From: Trichomonas vaginalis G3
Taxonomy: Eukaryota > Parabasalia > Trichomonadida > Trichomonadidae
Length of the DNA: 64,000 nucleotides
NCBI RefSeq assembly: GCF_026262505.1
Contig: NC_067208.1
Span: 1,054,001-1,118,000 of the forward strand
Direction: 5' to 3'
Below, piece by piece: positions 47,898 through 56,470 of the stretch. Position 1 is the stretch's first letter; every line of letters begins with the position of its first letter. The notes under the pieces are model-generated. The model worked only from the letters and a program-made list of their open reading frames with translations, had not been told where the DNA came from and did no database searches. Made by a program: the position numbers and the translations under genes.

Positions 47898-48956
47898 TGA
47901 TCTTATTTAGTACTTTTAAAGTTAATTTCAGAAAAAATTTGACACAATGGTATCCGGCACATACAAGTGGTGTACAACCAAAATATAAGTTGGTTTAAAC
48001 ATATATTGCTATATCTCATGATCTTACTTAGTACTTTTAAAGTTAATTTCAGAAAAAAATTTGACACAATGGTATCCGGCACATACAAGTGGTGTACAAC
48101 CAAAATATAAGTTGGTTTAAACATATATTGCTATATCTCATGATCTTACTTAGTACTTTTAAAGTTAATTTCAGAAAAAATTTGACACACATGGTATCCG
48201 GCACATACAAGTGGTGTACAACCAAAATATAAGTTGGTTTAAACATATATTGCTATATCTCATGATCTTACTTAGTACTTTTAAAGTTAATTTCAGAAAA
48301 AATTTGACACAATGGTATCCGGCACATACAAGTGGTGTACAACCAAAATATAAGTTGGTTTAAACATATATTGCTATATCTCATGATCTTACTTAGTACT
48401 TTTAAAGTTAATTTCAGAAAAAATTTGACACAATGGTATCCGGCACATACAAGTGGTGTACAACCAAAATATAAGTTGGTTTAAACATATATTGCTATAT
48501 CTCATGATCTTACTTAGTACTTTTAAAGTTAATTTCAGAAAAAATTTGACACAATGGTATCCGGCACATACAAGTGGTGTACAACCAAAATATAAGTTGG
48601 TTTAAACATATATTGCTATATCTCATGATCTTACTTAGTACTTTTAAAGTTAATTTCAGAAAAAATTTGACACAATGGTATCCGGCACATACAAGTGGTG
48701 TACAACCAAAATATAAGTTGGTTTAAACATATATTGCTATATCTCATGATCTTACTTAGTACTTTTAAAGTTAATTTCAGAAAAAATTTGACACAATGGT
48801 ATCCGGCACATACAAGTGGTGTACAACCAAAATATAAGTTGGTTTAAACATATATTGCTATATCTCATGATCTTACTTAGTACTTTTAAAGTTAATTTCA
48901 GAAAAAATTTGACACAATGGTATCCGGCACATACAAGTGGTGTACAACCAAAATTT
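47898..48956. repeat. 121-bp tandem array, about 8.7 copies
   Basis: The unit contains TCTTACTTAGTACTTTTAAA, ATGGTATCCGGCACATACAA and TATAAGTTGGTTTAAACATA. Copies are almost identical and differ mostly in the length of an A run. It lies directly upstream of the MULE transposase gene, where such elements often carry subterminal repeats. Confidence 0.9.
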
Positions 48957-49106
48957 CATATCCCTAGTTTTACATTTATGTTTAGTTTTATTTCACCTAA
49001 TTTTCAAAGATCATAATTGAATTAGATGGCCAAGCTATTCAAAACACGACCAAGCTTATCAAAATAAGACCAATATATTCAAAATTCTTTATTCTTTCAA
49101 ATCATT

Positions 49107-49113
49107 TCATTTT
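49107..49113 (+). promoter_or_regulatory. Initiator-like motif of the MULE gene
   Basis: TCATTTT, two bases before ATG, fits the T. vaginalis initiator consensus TCAYTWW, which is normally within about 20 bases of the start codon. Confidence 0.5.
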
Positions 49114-49114
49114 A

Positions 49115-50269
49115 ATGCAGATCCAAGATCACGAACTCACATATATCGAGTTGCTTAAGTATGGAGTGCAACAAGAAATCCAAGCAGGTTGTAGTTATTC
49201 ATATAAAACTAGGAAAGAAAGAAATCAAATCCAATTTAATTGTAAGTGGCCGAATTGTCCATGTCGCTTCCTTGTTGATACACTTCCCGATGACAAGTAC
49301 CACATACGAAAATGTATTAACACCCACAATCATTCTGCCCCTTTTCCAAACAAATCACAACAAATTACATCATATTTTTATAGATCTTATTTAACAAGAT
49401 ATTTTGAATCAAATCAAGACCGTGTTTACGCACAATTAAGGTGTTTCAAAGATCTTAATATCCCATTTGATAGTGGGATCATTCCGGAAATGTTTCAACA
49501 ATCTACAGATGCTTTAAAAAAGTTTTCTAAACGCCTTCATGCAATCAATACCCGTTTCTCAGCGGATGATGTTACATCTCTTGCAATTTTTGTCGACATG
49601 GTTAAGAGTCATTCTCCAGATGATCTCATCGAGTTTATTCACGAGCCAGATCGTATGATTTTCTATTACGACCCATTCGAAGCAAATGCTTTTTCACATC
49701 AAATACAAACTTATCACATTGATTCCACTTATAAGCTCTTGCGCTCTCGCATACCATTTTATGGCGTCACTGGCAAATTCGCGGAATCAATTGTTTTTCC
49801 GTTTTTGTATTTTTTCGTTTGGCCCGACACAAGTGAAAATATACAAGTTTGTCTCACAGCATATTTTGGCTCCATCAATCGCGAACCATCTTATTTTTCA
49901 ATGGACTGCGCACCTCAAATCACAAATGCTGTTGAAACAGCCATCCCCTTATGCCAGATCATTTGGTGTGGCATTCATGTGTTGCGCGCTGTCATGAGAA
50001 AGGCTGAAAAGTTTCAAGATCGTTCCAACTTCGAAACTTTCTATAACTTAATGAAGTTATTGGTCTTTGGTTCTGAAGAGGAAGAAATTGATCCTGATGA
50101 AGTTTACAACAATTTAGAAGAAATTTTAAATGAGGAACCTGCTGCCCGTGAATACTTTGACCGACAGTGGCGCCATCATCTTGACAGGTGGATGCTTCGC
50201 TATAGAAATGAAGGAGATGGAACAAACAACATCTCGGAATCACATTTCAAGGTTTTGAAGCACCAGTAG
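49115..50269 (+). CDS. MULE-type transposase, 3' part missing
   Basis: A 384-residue protein. The N-terminal zinc-binding region (FNCKWPNCPCRFLV ... HIRKCINTHNHS) is of the FAR1/WRKY-GCM1 type found before MULE transposases. The MULE catalytic domain follows: YHIDSTYKLL with the first Asp (~207), YFSMDCAPQITNAV with the second Asp (~265) and a helical stretch ending NISESHFKVLKH. Typical MULE proteins continue for 150-300 more residues, often with a SWIM zinc finger. Here the frame ends at the junction with element D, so the gene is truncated. The transposase would act on inverted repeats and make 9-11 bp target duplications, as seen around 25713-31270. Confidence 0.8.
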   Translation: MQIQDHELTYIELLKYGVQQEIQAGCSYSYKTRKERNQIQFNCKWPNCPCRFLVDTLPDDKYHIRKCINTHNHSAPFPNKSQQITSYFYRSYLTRYFESNQDRVYAQLRCFKDLNIPFDSGIIPEMFQQSTDALKKFSKRLHAINTRFSADDVTSLAIFVDMVKSHSPDDLIEFIHEPDRMIFYYDPFEANAFSHQIQTYHIDSTYKLLRSRIPFYGVTGKFAESIVFPFLYFFVWPDTSENIQVCLTAYFGSINREPSYFSMDCAPQITNAVETAIPLCQIIWCGIHVLRAVMRKAEKFQDRSNFETFYNLMKLLVFGSEEEEIDPDEVYNNLEEILNEEPAAREYFDRQWRHHLDRWMLRYRNEGDGTNNISESHFKVLKHQ

Positions 50270-50274
50270 TTAGT

Positions 50275-50410
50275 AAGACTAAGTCGCGTACTGTGGCACT
50301 GCGCGCCTCCGTACACCACTTAGCGGTTTTGACACTTTACGAAACCGGTAACGTATATTTTACAACACAACCACAACACCAACTTAACCTTAAATATTTA
50401 CAAAACCGTC
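50275..50410 (+). repeat. ~135-bp direct repeat, first copy
   Basis: AAGTCGCGTACTGTGGCACT onward matches 54428-54563 at about nine positions in ten, including the GCACTGCGCGCCTCC core and AACGTATATTTTACAACACA. Here it starts at the MULE/element D junction. Confidence 0.85.
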
Positions 50411-50536
50411 TGACACATAAACGACTTCACTAACGACATCACTAACGACTTCACTAACGAATTCACTACCGTCCTCACTAAATAAAAATAACCTTATTTT
50501 TATTTTTTATTTAATTTTTTATTTCATTACAAAGAC
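50411..50536. promoter_or_regulatory. Upstream region of the 144-residue gene
   Basis: Four to five short repeats of CACTAACGACTT type, then an A/T run and TCATTACA, an initiator-like word (50524-50530) eight bases before ATG. Confidence 0.4.
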
Positions 50537-50971
50537 ATGTCTGACTACATTTACTATGACTCTTTCCCAGAACGTTTCCGTGAACTATTCAAAACTCAAG
50601 TAAAACTGAGAAACATGCATTTTAACAAAGACAGACCCATTGACGATGAAAGAAACCCTGAATATATTACAATCCCTTATGACGCAAAGTTCATTGCATA
50701 CATTCCTTATGGTCGCAGAGGAACGAAAACTATTTCAACAAAGAACAAAAATTATTTCTGGAGCGATGAAGAAAATTGCCTTATCTACATAAATGCATAC
50801 TTAAATAAAGCTACATATTGTACAAAAGAAGGTTGGACTGGATTTGAGCTCTACATATACGACGACGATGGAAACAGACGTTGTGTATACCCATACGATA
50901 ATATGTACCATTGTTTTCATCAAGCATTAAACGAATACATAGTCAGTAAGGGTCTCATTCCTGTTGAGTAG
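50537..50971 (+). CDS. Hypothetical element D protein
   Basis: A 144-residue acidic/aromatic protein that begins MSDYIYYDSFPERFRELFKT. It is rich in Tyr with a compact beta-like middle (KFIAYIPYGRRGTKTIST, FWSDEENCLIYINAY) and a HQALNEYIVSKGLIPVE end. Family not recognised and no counterpart found in A. It is the first gene after the junction and looks whole. Confidence 0.5.
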   Translation: MSDYIYYDSFPERFRELFKTQVKLRNMHFNKDRPIDDERNPEYITIPYDAKFIAYIPYGRRGTKTISTKNKNYFWSDEENCLIYINAYLNKATYCTKEGWTGFELYIYDDDGNRRCVYPYDNMYHCFHQALNEYIVSKGLIPVE

Positions 50972-50999
50972 ATATGCTTTATTTTGTTCTGTCATTTAT

Positions 51000-51130
51000 A
51001 TAAAAATAAACTTAAAAATTAATGATATCACCACCCTCACACGTATGAAAACATAGCACAAAAATAAATTTAGGTGAAGTGGTGAAATCTCACCTCTTTT
51101 TTCACCCGGTTTTTCACCCTGTTGAATTCA
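51000..51130. repeat. Direct repeat carrying a TGA-form nested inverted repeat
   Basis: ATGATATCACCACC and CACACGTATGAAAACATAGC, then the inverted repeat centred at 51081-51094, then TGTTGAATTCATTGCTTTAT. The same flanks occur at 54990-55120 around a stem of different sequence. Confidence 0.85.
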
Positions 51131-51135
51131 TTGCT

Positions 51136-51381
51136 TTATAACTCTCTTCCTTTCTCCAACTCTTCTAACTTCTTCTTAAGTTCAGCAATGTTGTCCTCAT
51201 GAAGTTTAATCTTCCTTAATATACCTTCTCTATCTAATGGTTGCTTTATCTTTCTAAACTGAACTCTACCATCCTTCATAGTATGAATGTAAAAACCTTC
51301 TGGAATAGTTCCTGATTTAATGTATTCTACCAAAAACTTTTGTTTCATTGCTTCAGTGACTTTATTTGTCATTTCAATCAA
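51136..51381 (-). CDS. Small coiled-coil protein with Maverick N-terminal motif
   Basis: An 81-residue protein. SGTIPEGFYIHTMKDGRVQF matches the motif near the start of the genes at 53609 and 2112 (a small residue, Pro, aromatic, then D-G-x-V and basic residues). The last 35 residues are a canonical coiled coil (KLHEDNIAELKKKLEELEKG). It may be a scaffold or DNA-associated protein. The gene ends inside the 51000-51150 repeat. Confidence 0.55.
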   Translation of the reverse strand: MIEMTNKVTEAMKQKFLVEYIKSGTIPEGFYIHTMKDGRVQFRKIKQPLDREGILRKIKLHEDNIAELKKKLEELEKGREL

Positions 51382-51420
51382 ATAAAAATTTTAATATTAA
51401 ATAAAAATAACGTTATTTTT

Positions 51421-51717
51421 TCAGTAAGGAAACGCAGGAGTTTTACGATTTATTTGAGGAGTAGGTTCTGGTTTAAATGTTGGAGTCGGTTTAGGAGTTG
51501 ACTTTTGAACAGGAGTTTGTACTTCCATAGGTTCAGGAGTCATTGAAGGTTTTGCTTGTGAAGGCGTTGGTTTTGGCGAAGGTGTTGGAGTTTGTTTAAC
51601 TTCAGCTACTTCAGTATTATTTACAACATTTGCTTTATTTCTTTTCAACATCATAACTGCTCCTGCTGTAGCTAGCAAACCTAGTGGAGACCATATCTTA
51701 TATAAGGACTTGACCAA
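51421..51717 (-). CDS. Pro-rich protein with one membrane segment
   Basis: A 98-residue protein. Residues ~8-24 (IWSPLGLLATAGAVMML) form a single hydrophobic segment followed by KRNK. The rest is an extended Pro/Thr/Lys stretch (TPTPSPKPTPSQAKP) ending KTPAFPY. It is probably a small membrane-linked or minor virion protein (inference). It overlaps the next gene by 37 bp. Confidence 0.5.
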   Translation of the reverse strand: MVKSLYKIWSPLGLLATAGAVMMLKRNKANVVNNTEVAEVKQTPTPSPKPTPSQAKPSMTPEPMEVQTPVQKSTPKPTPTFKPEPTPQINRKTPAFPY

Positions 51718-51878
51718 ATGCTATTTTTGACAGGAGCTGGTGGAACACCTAACCTTGGTGAGACTGCTCTTTGCCATTGTGCAGCTCGTAAGAAATATTC
51801 AATAGGTGCTCCATAATCGTTTGGTAAAGTTTGTTTCACAGATGGTGAAGGTTCACGAGAGCTTGATGAAGAACTCAT
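51681..51878 (-). CDS. 65-residue hypothetical protein
   Basis: Begins with a Ser run (MSSSSSSREPSPS) and continues DYGAPIEYFLRAAQWQRAVS. Co-oriented with, and overlapping, the Pro-rich gene. It lies just downstream of the capsid gene. Family not recognised. Confidence 0.45.
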   Translation of the reverse strand: MSSSSSSREPSPSVKQTLPNDYGAPIEYFLRAAQWQRAVSPRLGVPPAPVKNSIWSSPYIRYGLH

Positions 51879-51908
51879 TTATAAGCTTTAAAAATAAACG
51901 TTCATCCT

Positions 51909-53483
51909 TTATTCCTCACTGTCGTCCGTAGCTAAGTTATAGTCATCTAATCTTATTATGGGGATTCCATTAGCACGCACCTGAATGGCAAAGCAACAAT
52001 CCCTCATAAATCCAATAAGTGGCTTTGGTACATTTTCAGTTGCTAGTTCAATAGGTCCTTTAACAGACAATTTGTATGTTATTGGAGCAGTAGATGTTTG
52101 ACCTTGCTGGAAGCAAAAGTCCACTTCTGTTGGAAAACCACATAAGAAATGTGTGTTGTCATAGCTATCCCATTTATGTTCCACACTACCATCATCCACC
52201 AATGACCTCATAACATCTTCATTAAATCCTATCATATCATTGTTTGTATTGCAAGCGTTCGCAACCATTTCATAAAATACAGGTCCATATGATTTTTCAG
52301 GTTCTGCAGGCATATTTCCATAAGCTCCCATGGAAAGCTGAAGATATTTAAACTTAGGGTTCTCAAAATTAACATAATAGTTGTCTTTCTTTCTAAATAG
52401 TGCCCAAATACTTTTAACATTAATAGGCGTATAAGCTGCTGTAAATGTTGCACTTGAACTATCTGTATTCTTTGAGAATGAACCGTCCATAGGAATCCAA
52501 TCCATAACTTTAACAGGAAAACATAAAGCCTCGTTTGTATAATGTTCTACAAGTTCTGTATAAATGTTAGGGTCTAAAGAGAATGACTTTGGATGAATGA
52601 AACATTCATTAAAATCCATCTTTGTTCGAAATAGTTGCTGGGTTACAGTTGTAATAGTAACTGTTCCACTAGCTTCTACTGACTTCGTTATCATAGTGAA
52701 TGGTTCATTCCATGGAACAAATTTATTTGTCGGTGGATTTGAATCTGAAGCAAATGCAACTTTAAGAGTTGAATTGAAAGCAATGATATCATTTACAGAT
52801 ATAGATGTGCATTGTAAGGCGTCGCTACTGAACTTTACTTTAAGCTGAATGTTTCCTGCAAAAGCTGGAATAAATCGAATAGCTTCTAATGGAAGGAATC
52901 TTCTAACAGGAATTCTTAAACGAAGCTTAAAATCAAATGATTTTCCTGCTGTAATTGGACCACTAACAATTTGTCCTGTTCTGCATGTTCCCGAATGACT
53001 CCATACATCTTCATGTCGAGTCTTTGAGAAAACATCTACTTTCTTTATTTGTTCGGTAGTTTGTGAGTTTGAAGTTATATATGCTTCTTCTCTTGCGTTG
53101 TCTTGAGAATATACGATACGACCATTTGCAAGGATTTGATATCCAGCAACTGCATAGAAAGCGTCATCGAAGCCAATCCAAAATCCTGGTGGGTTTATTT
53201 TATTGGAACCTGAACCAATTTCTTTATCTACAATAAATTGACCTTCCATTTTATACGTAATGAATGTATTGTAAAGGTCCAACATATTTTCACCAGGAGG
53301 TGAGAGATTGAATGTTACCCATGTGTTATCTTTAGCAGTTCCAGGTTGTGATGGAATCTTTGCGTCAGAATATTTTCTATTAGTGTCCCCAATTTGAACT
53401 GCATTGTCTATGATATCGAAATATGAGCGAATCTGATGAATATGCTCTGCTGGAGTAAATTTGTTTAACTGTTCGTTCTGCAT
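51909..53483 (-). CDS. Major capsid protein (double jelly-roll), open
   Basis: A 524-residue protein, the normal length for Polinton major capsid proteins, and open throughout. The first jelly roll contains GFWIGFDDAFYAVAGYQILA and DFKLRLRIPVRRFLPLEAIR with FAGNIQLKVKF. The second contains ECFIHPKSFSLDPNIYTELV, then KSIWALFRKKDNYYVNFENP and ends near IQVRANGIPIIRLDDYN. It parallels the gene at 14131-15739, though only motifs match. The product would assemble the icosahedral shell. Its start follows a T run and ATCCGAATC (53491-53503), the recurrent upstream motif of these elements. Confidence 0.82.
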   Translation of the reverse strand: MQNEQLNKFTPAEHIHQIRSYFDIIDNAVQIGDTNRKYSDAKIPSQPGTAKDNTWVTFNLSPPGENMLDLYNTFITYKMEGQFIVDKEIGSGSNKINPPGFWIGFDDAFYAVAGYQILANGRIVYSQDNAREEAYITSNSQTTEQIKKVDVFSKTRHEDVWSHSGTCRTGQIVSGPITAGKSFDFKLRLRIPVRRFLPLEAIRFIPAFAGNIQLKVKFSSDALQCTSISVNDIIAFNSTLKVAFASDSNPPTNKFVPWNEPFTMITKSVEASGTVTITTVTQQLFRTKMDFNECFIHPKSFSLDPNIYTELVEHYTNEALCFPVKVMDWIPMDGSFSKNTDSSSATFTAAYTPINVKSIWALFRKKDNYYVNFENPKFKYLQLSMGAYGNMPAEPEKSYGPVFYEMVANACNTNNDMIGFNEDVMRSLVDDGSVEHKWDSYDNTHFLCGFPTEVDFCFQQGQTSTAPITYKLSVKGPIELATENVPKPLIGFMRDCCFAIQVRANGIPIIRLDDYNLATDDSEE

Positions 53484-53608
53484 GTCTTTGATTCGGATAA
53501 AAATATCTATTTACTTCATTATTCTCACTCTTCTTCTTGGCATTCGTGGTGGAAGTTGTTTCTTGACATTTTCAATGAACTGTACATTCTCTTTTGTCTC
53601 AACTTCTT

Positions 53609-53938
53609 TCACTGGCGGTCAGGATTCTTTGACTCGGTTTGTTTTTCAATGAAATTCACGAACTTTGCAATAAGCTCTTGGTTCGTTATTGAAAGTACAT
53701 CTGGCTTCTTTTCTTCTGGTTCTATTGACTTTTCAGTTTGAATAGAAGGCTTAACATGGGCTTCGCCCTCGGTGCCATGCACCTTAATGTTGTCGCTTTC
53801 TGCATTCGCTAATGGAACCTTTCTTTTTCTTACGTATATTGTACCATCTTTACTCTGACTTACGTAATAGAAAGGATGTTGTATTCCTCTTGCGTCATTT
53901 AATATAATAGACTCTCGCTCTGATTTTGACAAGCTCAT
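53609..53938 (-). CDS. Hypothetical protein, homologue of the gene at 2112
   Basis: A 109-residue protein. SIILNDARGIQHPFYYVSQS followed by KDGTIYVRKRKVP matches SIIESARSGNTNPNY and GTASISKKK in 2112-2696. The middle is low-complexity Glu/Lys/Pro, and the end is a short helix (NQELIAKFVNFIEKQ). The middle is partly encoded by two perfect 5-3-5 GC hairpins (53758-53768, 53771-53783), which look inserted. Function unknown. Confidence 0.5.
   Translation of the reverse strand: MSLSKSERESIILNDARGIQHPFYYVSQSKDGTIYVRKRKVPLANAESDNIKVHGTEGEAHVKPSIQTEKSIEPEEKKPDVLSITNQELIAKFVNFIEKQTESKNPDRQ
53758..53783. repeat. Pair of short GC hairpins inside a gene
   Basis: GGGC-TTC-GCCC (53758-53768) and GGTGC-CAT-GCACC (53771-53783), back to back in an AT-rich gene. 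Confidence 0.85.
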
Positions 53939-53983
53939 TTTACATCGGTTAAAGTTTTAATTTTGTTTTTTATCTGCAGTCAA

Positions 53984-54255
53984 ATGACTCAGACAAGCCC
54001 TACGGACAAGACCCAAGGGTCATAGATGTTGAAGCATTGAAGAAAGAAATTCGTGAGCAAATTTTATCCGAACTGAAGGAACAAAAACAAGAACAAAAGC
54101 CAGAGAGACCAAAGAGAAAACTTAGTGAAAAACAACTTGCTGCATTAGCTGCTGGAAGACAGAAGAACCCACGTTTGCTGGCGAAGAAAGCTAGAGAAGA
54201 AGCAAAAGCAAAGGAAGAACAAAAAGCTAAAGAAGCTGAAGCAAAGAAAGAGTAA
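53984..54255 (+). pseudogene. Lys/Glu/Ala-rich protein gene, probably broken
   Basis: Most of the length reads as a basic, helical, low-complexity protein (KRKLSEKQLAALAAGRQKNP, then KKAREEAKAKEEQKAKEAEA). It faces the gene at 53938 across a 45-bp gap that ends TTTTATCTGCAGTCAA before ATG. Probably one break. Function unknown. Confidence 0.45.
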
Positions 54256-54279
54256 ATGTGTTATTTTTATCGGAACTAA

Positions 54280-54540
54280 ATGTATAGACAAATACCTTTA
54301 TCTGTTGCGTTCAGTAGTGAAAACCCTGACGTCAAAATAAAGGGGAACAGAGTAACGTTTAAGTTTCCAACAGACTGGATTGTGAACATAAATGAAGAGA
54401 AGTACATTGGCATAACAAAAGTTAGTATGGGTAAGTCGTGTACTGAGGCACTGCGCGCCTCCATACACCACTTAGCTGTTTTGACACTTTACAAAACCAG
54501 TAACGTATATTTTACAACACAAACACAAACACCAACTTAA
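54280..54540 (+). CDS. Small protein with the W-x-K/E-I-G-I motif and a repeat-derived tail
   Basis: An 86-residue frame. Residues 1-50 (RVTFKFPTDWIVNINEEKYI then GITKVSMGKS) match the pattern shared by 56471-56707 and the front of 3676-4536. The rest is encoded by the ~135-bp direct repeat that also stands at 50275, so the tail is probably not original to the family. The start follows T5-ATCGGAACTAA. Confidence 0.45.
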   Translation: MYRQIPLSVAFSSENPDVKIKGNRVTFKFPTDWIVNINEEKYIGITKVSMGKSCTEALRASIHHLAVLTLYKTSNVYFTTQTQTPT

Positions 54541-54563
54541 CCTTAAATATTTATAAAGCCGCC
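54428..54563 (+). repeat. ~135-bp direct repeat, second copy
   Basis: Matches 50275-50410; begins AAGTCGTGTACTGAGGCACT and runs through ACGTATATTTTACAACACAA to CCTTAAATATTTATAAAGCC. Confidence 0.85.
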
Positions 54564-54599
54564 AACCACTTCACCTTACTACTGTAAAAATAAACGTTC

Positions 54600-54926
54600 T
54601 CACTTACAAAAGTATTGCAACTCTTCCCATTGCTGTGCTTCACACAATAGTTCATATTCTTCAGTATCGCTGCTGTCGCTCCAATCGTCAGAGTCAAAGT
54701 CACTGTCAAAATAAATGTTAGTAAGTTTTGACAAAGCTAATGAAACACGTTTACCGTTTGTATCGTATGCTTGTATAAACTTTCCATTCTTCATTCCTTC
54801 ATAAACGCTCAAACTAACTTTACCCTTTCTCCCTCGTATCTGATAGAATGTATTTTCACGAGGAACGAAGAACAAATTCTTGAACTCATGACCGTTGTAG
54901 TTTGTTATCTCAATAGTTTTCGTCAT
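54600..54926 (-). CDS. Stand-alone copy of the HNH-associated C-terminal domain
   Basis: A 108-residue protein. IEITNYNGHEFKNLFFVP, then ENTFYQIRG and DTNGKRVSLALSKLTNIYF align with the C-terminal domain of the HNH protein at 3066-3650 (IEITDYGKHTFEFYYYS ... DTDGKYVQILLNK). It has no HNH core; instead the end is acidic (SDFDSDDWSDSSDTEEYE). It may bind DNA without cutting (inference). The start is preceded by TATATAAAAATAAAC. Confidence 0.55.
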   Translation of the reverse strand: MTKTIEITNYNGHEFKNLFFVPRENTFYQIRGRKGKVSLSVYEGMKNGKFIQAYDTNGKRVSLALSKLTNIYFDSDFDSDDWSDSSDTEEYELLCEAQQWEELQYFCK

Positions 54927-54959
54927 TTATATAAAAATAAACTTAAAAATAAAATAAAA

Positions 54960-55120
54960 ATTTTCAGTAAAATAAAAATAAACTTAAAATAAATGATATC
55001 ACCACCTCACACGTATGAAAACATAGCACAAAAATAATGTTTATGTTAGAATGTTAGATCTAACACGTTTTCTAACCTCTTTTCTAACCATGTTGAATTC
55101 ATTGCTTTATAACTCTCTTC
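54960..55120. repeat. Direct repeat carrying the third stem form of the nested inverted repeat
   Basis: Flanks match 51000-51150 (ATGATATCACCACC, CACACGTATGAAAACATAGC, TTGAATTCATTGCTTTATAA), but the stem reads TGTTAGATCTAACA (55052-55065) with outer GTTAGA/TCTAAC arms. Confidence 0.85.
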
Positions 55121-55628
55121 CTTGGTTTCTTTTTAGTTGCTTTCTTCACGTCTGTCTCCAGCTTAACTGTCTTTCTTCTTCGTCCGTAATGATACCAGTT
55201 ACTTCCACCAGTCAATGGGTCAAATGGTCTTTCGTAAGGGTTTCCATACATTCCATAGGGACCATACGGAAGAACTACTGGTGGAGAAGAAACATTTTCT
55301 TTAGTTCCATCGACTCTATTTAAATGCATTGTTTCACCTTTCATCTGGTCATTAAAGTCTTTTGCATGTTTTGCAAACTCATCGTCCTTTCCTAAAGCAT
55401 TTTCTGACTCAGTCGCAACCAAATTGGATGCTTTATTTATGAGCCCTATTTTATTTAATCTTAACTTCTTTGCAACCCAGCCTCCAATCTTTCCTTTATT
55501 TGCATCTAATGTCTTCGAAACTCTTCCTCCACTCATTTTATTTACTGCGTCATAAGCCCCAAGTGCTTTTGCTCCAAAAATGCTAATGCTTTTGTTCCCA
55601 TTGCGCCTAAAGCTGCCCAAGCTACCAT
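55099..55628 (-). pseudogene. Basic-tailed hypothetical virion-type gene, broken
   Basis: Ala/Gly-rich beginning, helical middle (ASNLVATESENALGKDDEFA), a Pro/Gly/Tyr stretch (LPYGPYGMYGNPYERPFDP) and a strongly basic end (KKATKKKPRKRVIK). The composition recalls minor virion core proteins, but no family is recognised. About one break. Confidence 0.45.
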
Positions 55629-55644
55629 TTACACCATATTAAAA

Positions 55645-55827
55645 TCATCTCTCTTCAAATATTATCTCATAAAAGTTCTCTTTACTGGAGAAAGTCAATG
55701 AAACATAAACATTCTCATTCATAAACTTCTTTCTTATCTCATCTATACGCTTCAAAATGTCTGAACAATTGCTAACATCTTCTACAACAGTTATTTCATC
55801 ATGAATGACCTTTAAAAACAAGCTCAT
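55645..55827 (-). CDS. 60-residue hypothetical protein
   Basis: Begins MSLFLKVIHDEITVVEDVSN and ends FYEIIFEER. Its start lies directly at the end of the upstream co-oriented gene (stop at 55828), suggesting a tightly packed gene run. Family not recognised. Confidence 0.45.
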   Translation of the reverse strand: MSLFLKVIHDEITVVEDVSNCSDILKRIDEIRKKFMNENVYVSLTFSSKENFYEIIFEER

Positions 55828-56433
55828 TTAATATGCTATTAAAATCATCTCAATAATGAGTCCATCCTTTCCGTCTTTGGGTAGCACAACATCTTTCATT
55901 GAAGAAGGTTCAACAAGTCTTATATTAAACTTACTGACAAAGTTTGTTATACTATAATGCTTCGGCGGCGAATACATATAGTTTGAAAGACATAATATAG
56001 ATTCTTCAGCAAATTCACTTATACTGGATTTTATAACAATGTTCTCACGAGACCAAATACCACCAATTGACAATCTTGTAAGCAATCCTGCTGAACCTTC
56101 TACTGTAAACGTCGATGGTAACATTCCACGAAGGTCATCTATTGACATCGTTGAGTCACTGAATTTAAATATTTTCTTAAAGCAATCGTCATTATCTAAC
56201 CATGCAATAGCTTTGAAGTTTTCATTCGAATATACATCTGCTTCATTAAATGTAAAACCTGACTTCTTTGCAGAGACGACTTTAAAATCTATTGCATTTG
56301 TTTCAAAATTATACGCTATGGTAACTTCTGAAGGTAATGGGTGTCCTTCCGCAGTCAGTTGTTCTCTCACTACCGTTTGAAGCTTTGTGTTAAAAACTTT
56401 CATGTCATCTCCTGTGTCTAGGTTCACATACAC
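55828..56433 (-). CDS. Hypothetical Maverick protein related to 3676-4536
   Basis: A 201-residue protein. NIVIKSSISEFAEESILCLS then YMYSPPKHY corresponds to CHASFSSSNNSFLCIGKDFY and EPPSNSF in 3676-4536, and FKAIAWLDNDDCFKKIFKF to LYWKVDKRSWAQFLRLL. It is strand-rich. It sits between small virion-type genes and the ATPase, so a minor structural role is plausible. It follows the co-oriented 56471 gene by 37 bp. Confidence 0.55.
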   Translation of the reverse strand: MYVNLDTGDDMKVFNTKLQTVVREQLTAEGHPLPSEVTIAYNFETNAIDFKVVSAKKSGFTFNEADVYSNENFKAIAWLDNDDCFKKIFKFSDSTMSIDDLRGMLPSTFTVEGSAGLLTRLSIGGIWSRENIVIKSSISEFAEESILCLSNYMYSPPKHYSITNFVSKFNIRLVEPSSMKDVVLPKDGKDGLIIEMILIAY

Positions 56434-56470
56434 AGCAATAGGAAAACTATCTTGCTTCTTTGTCTCATCA

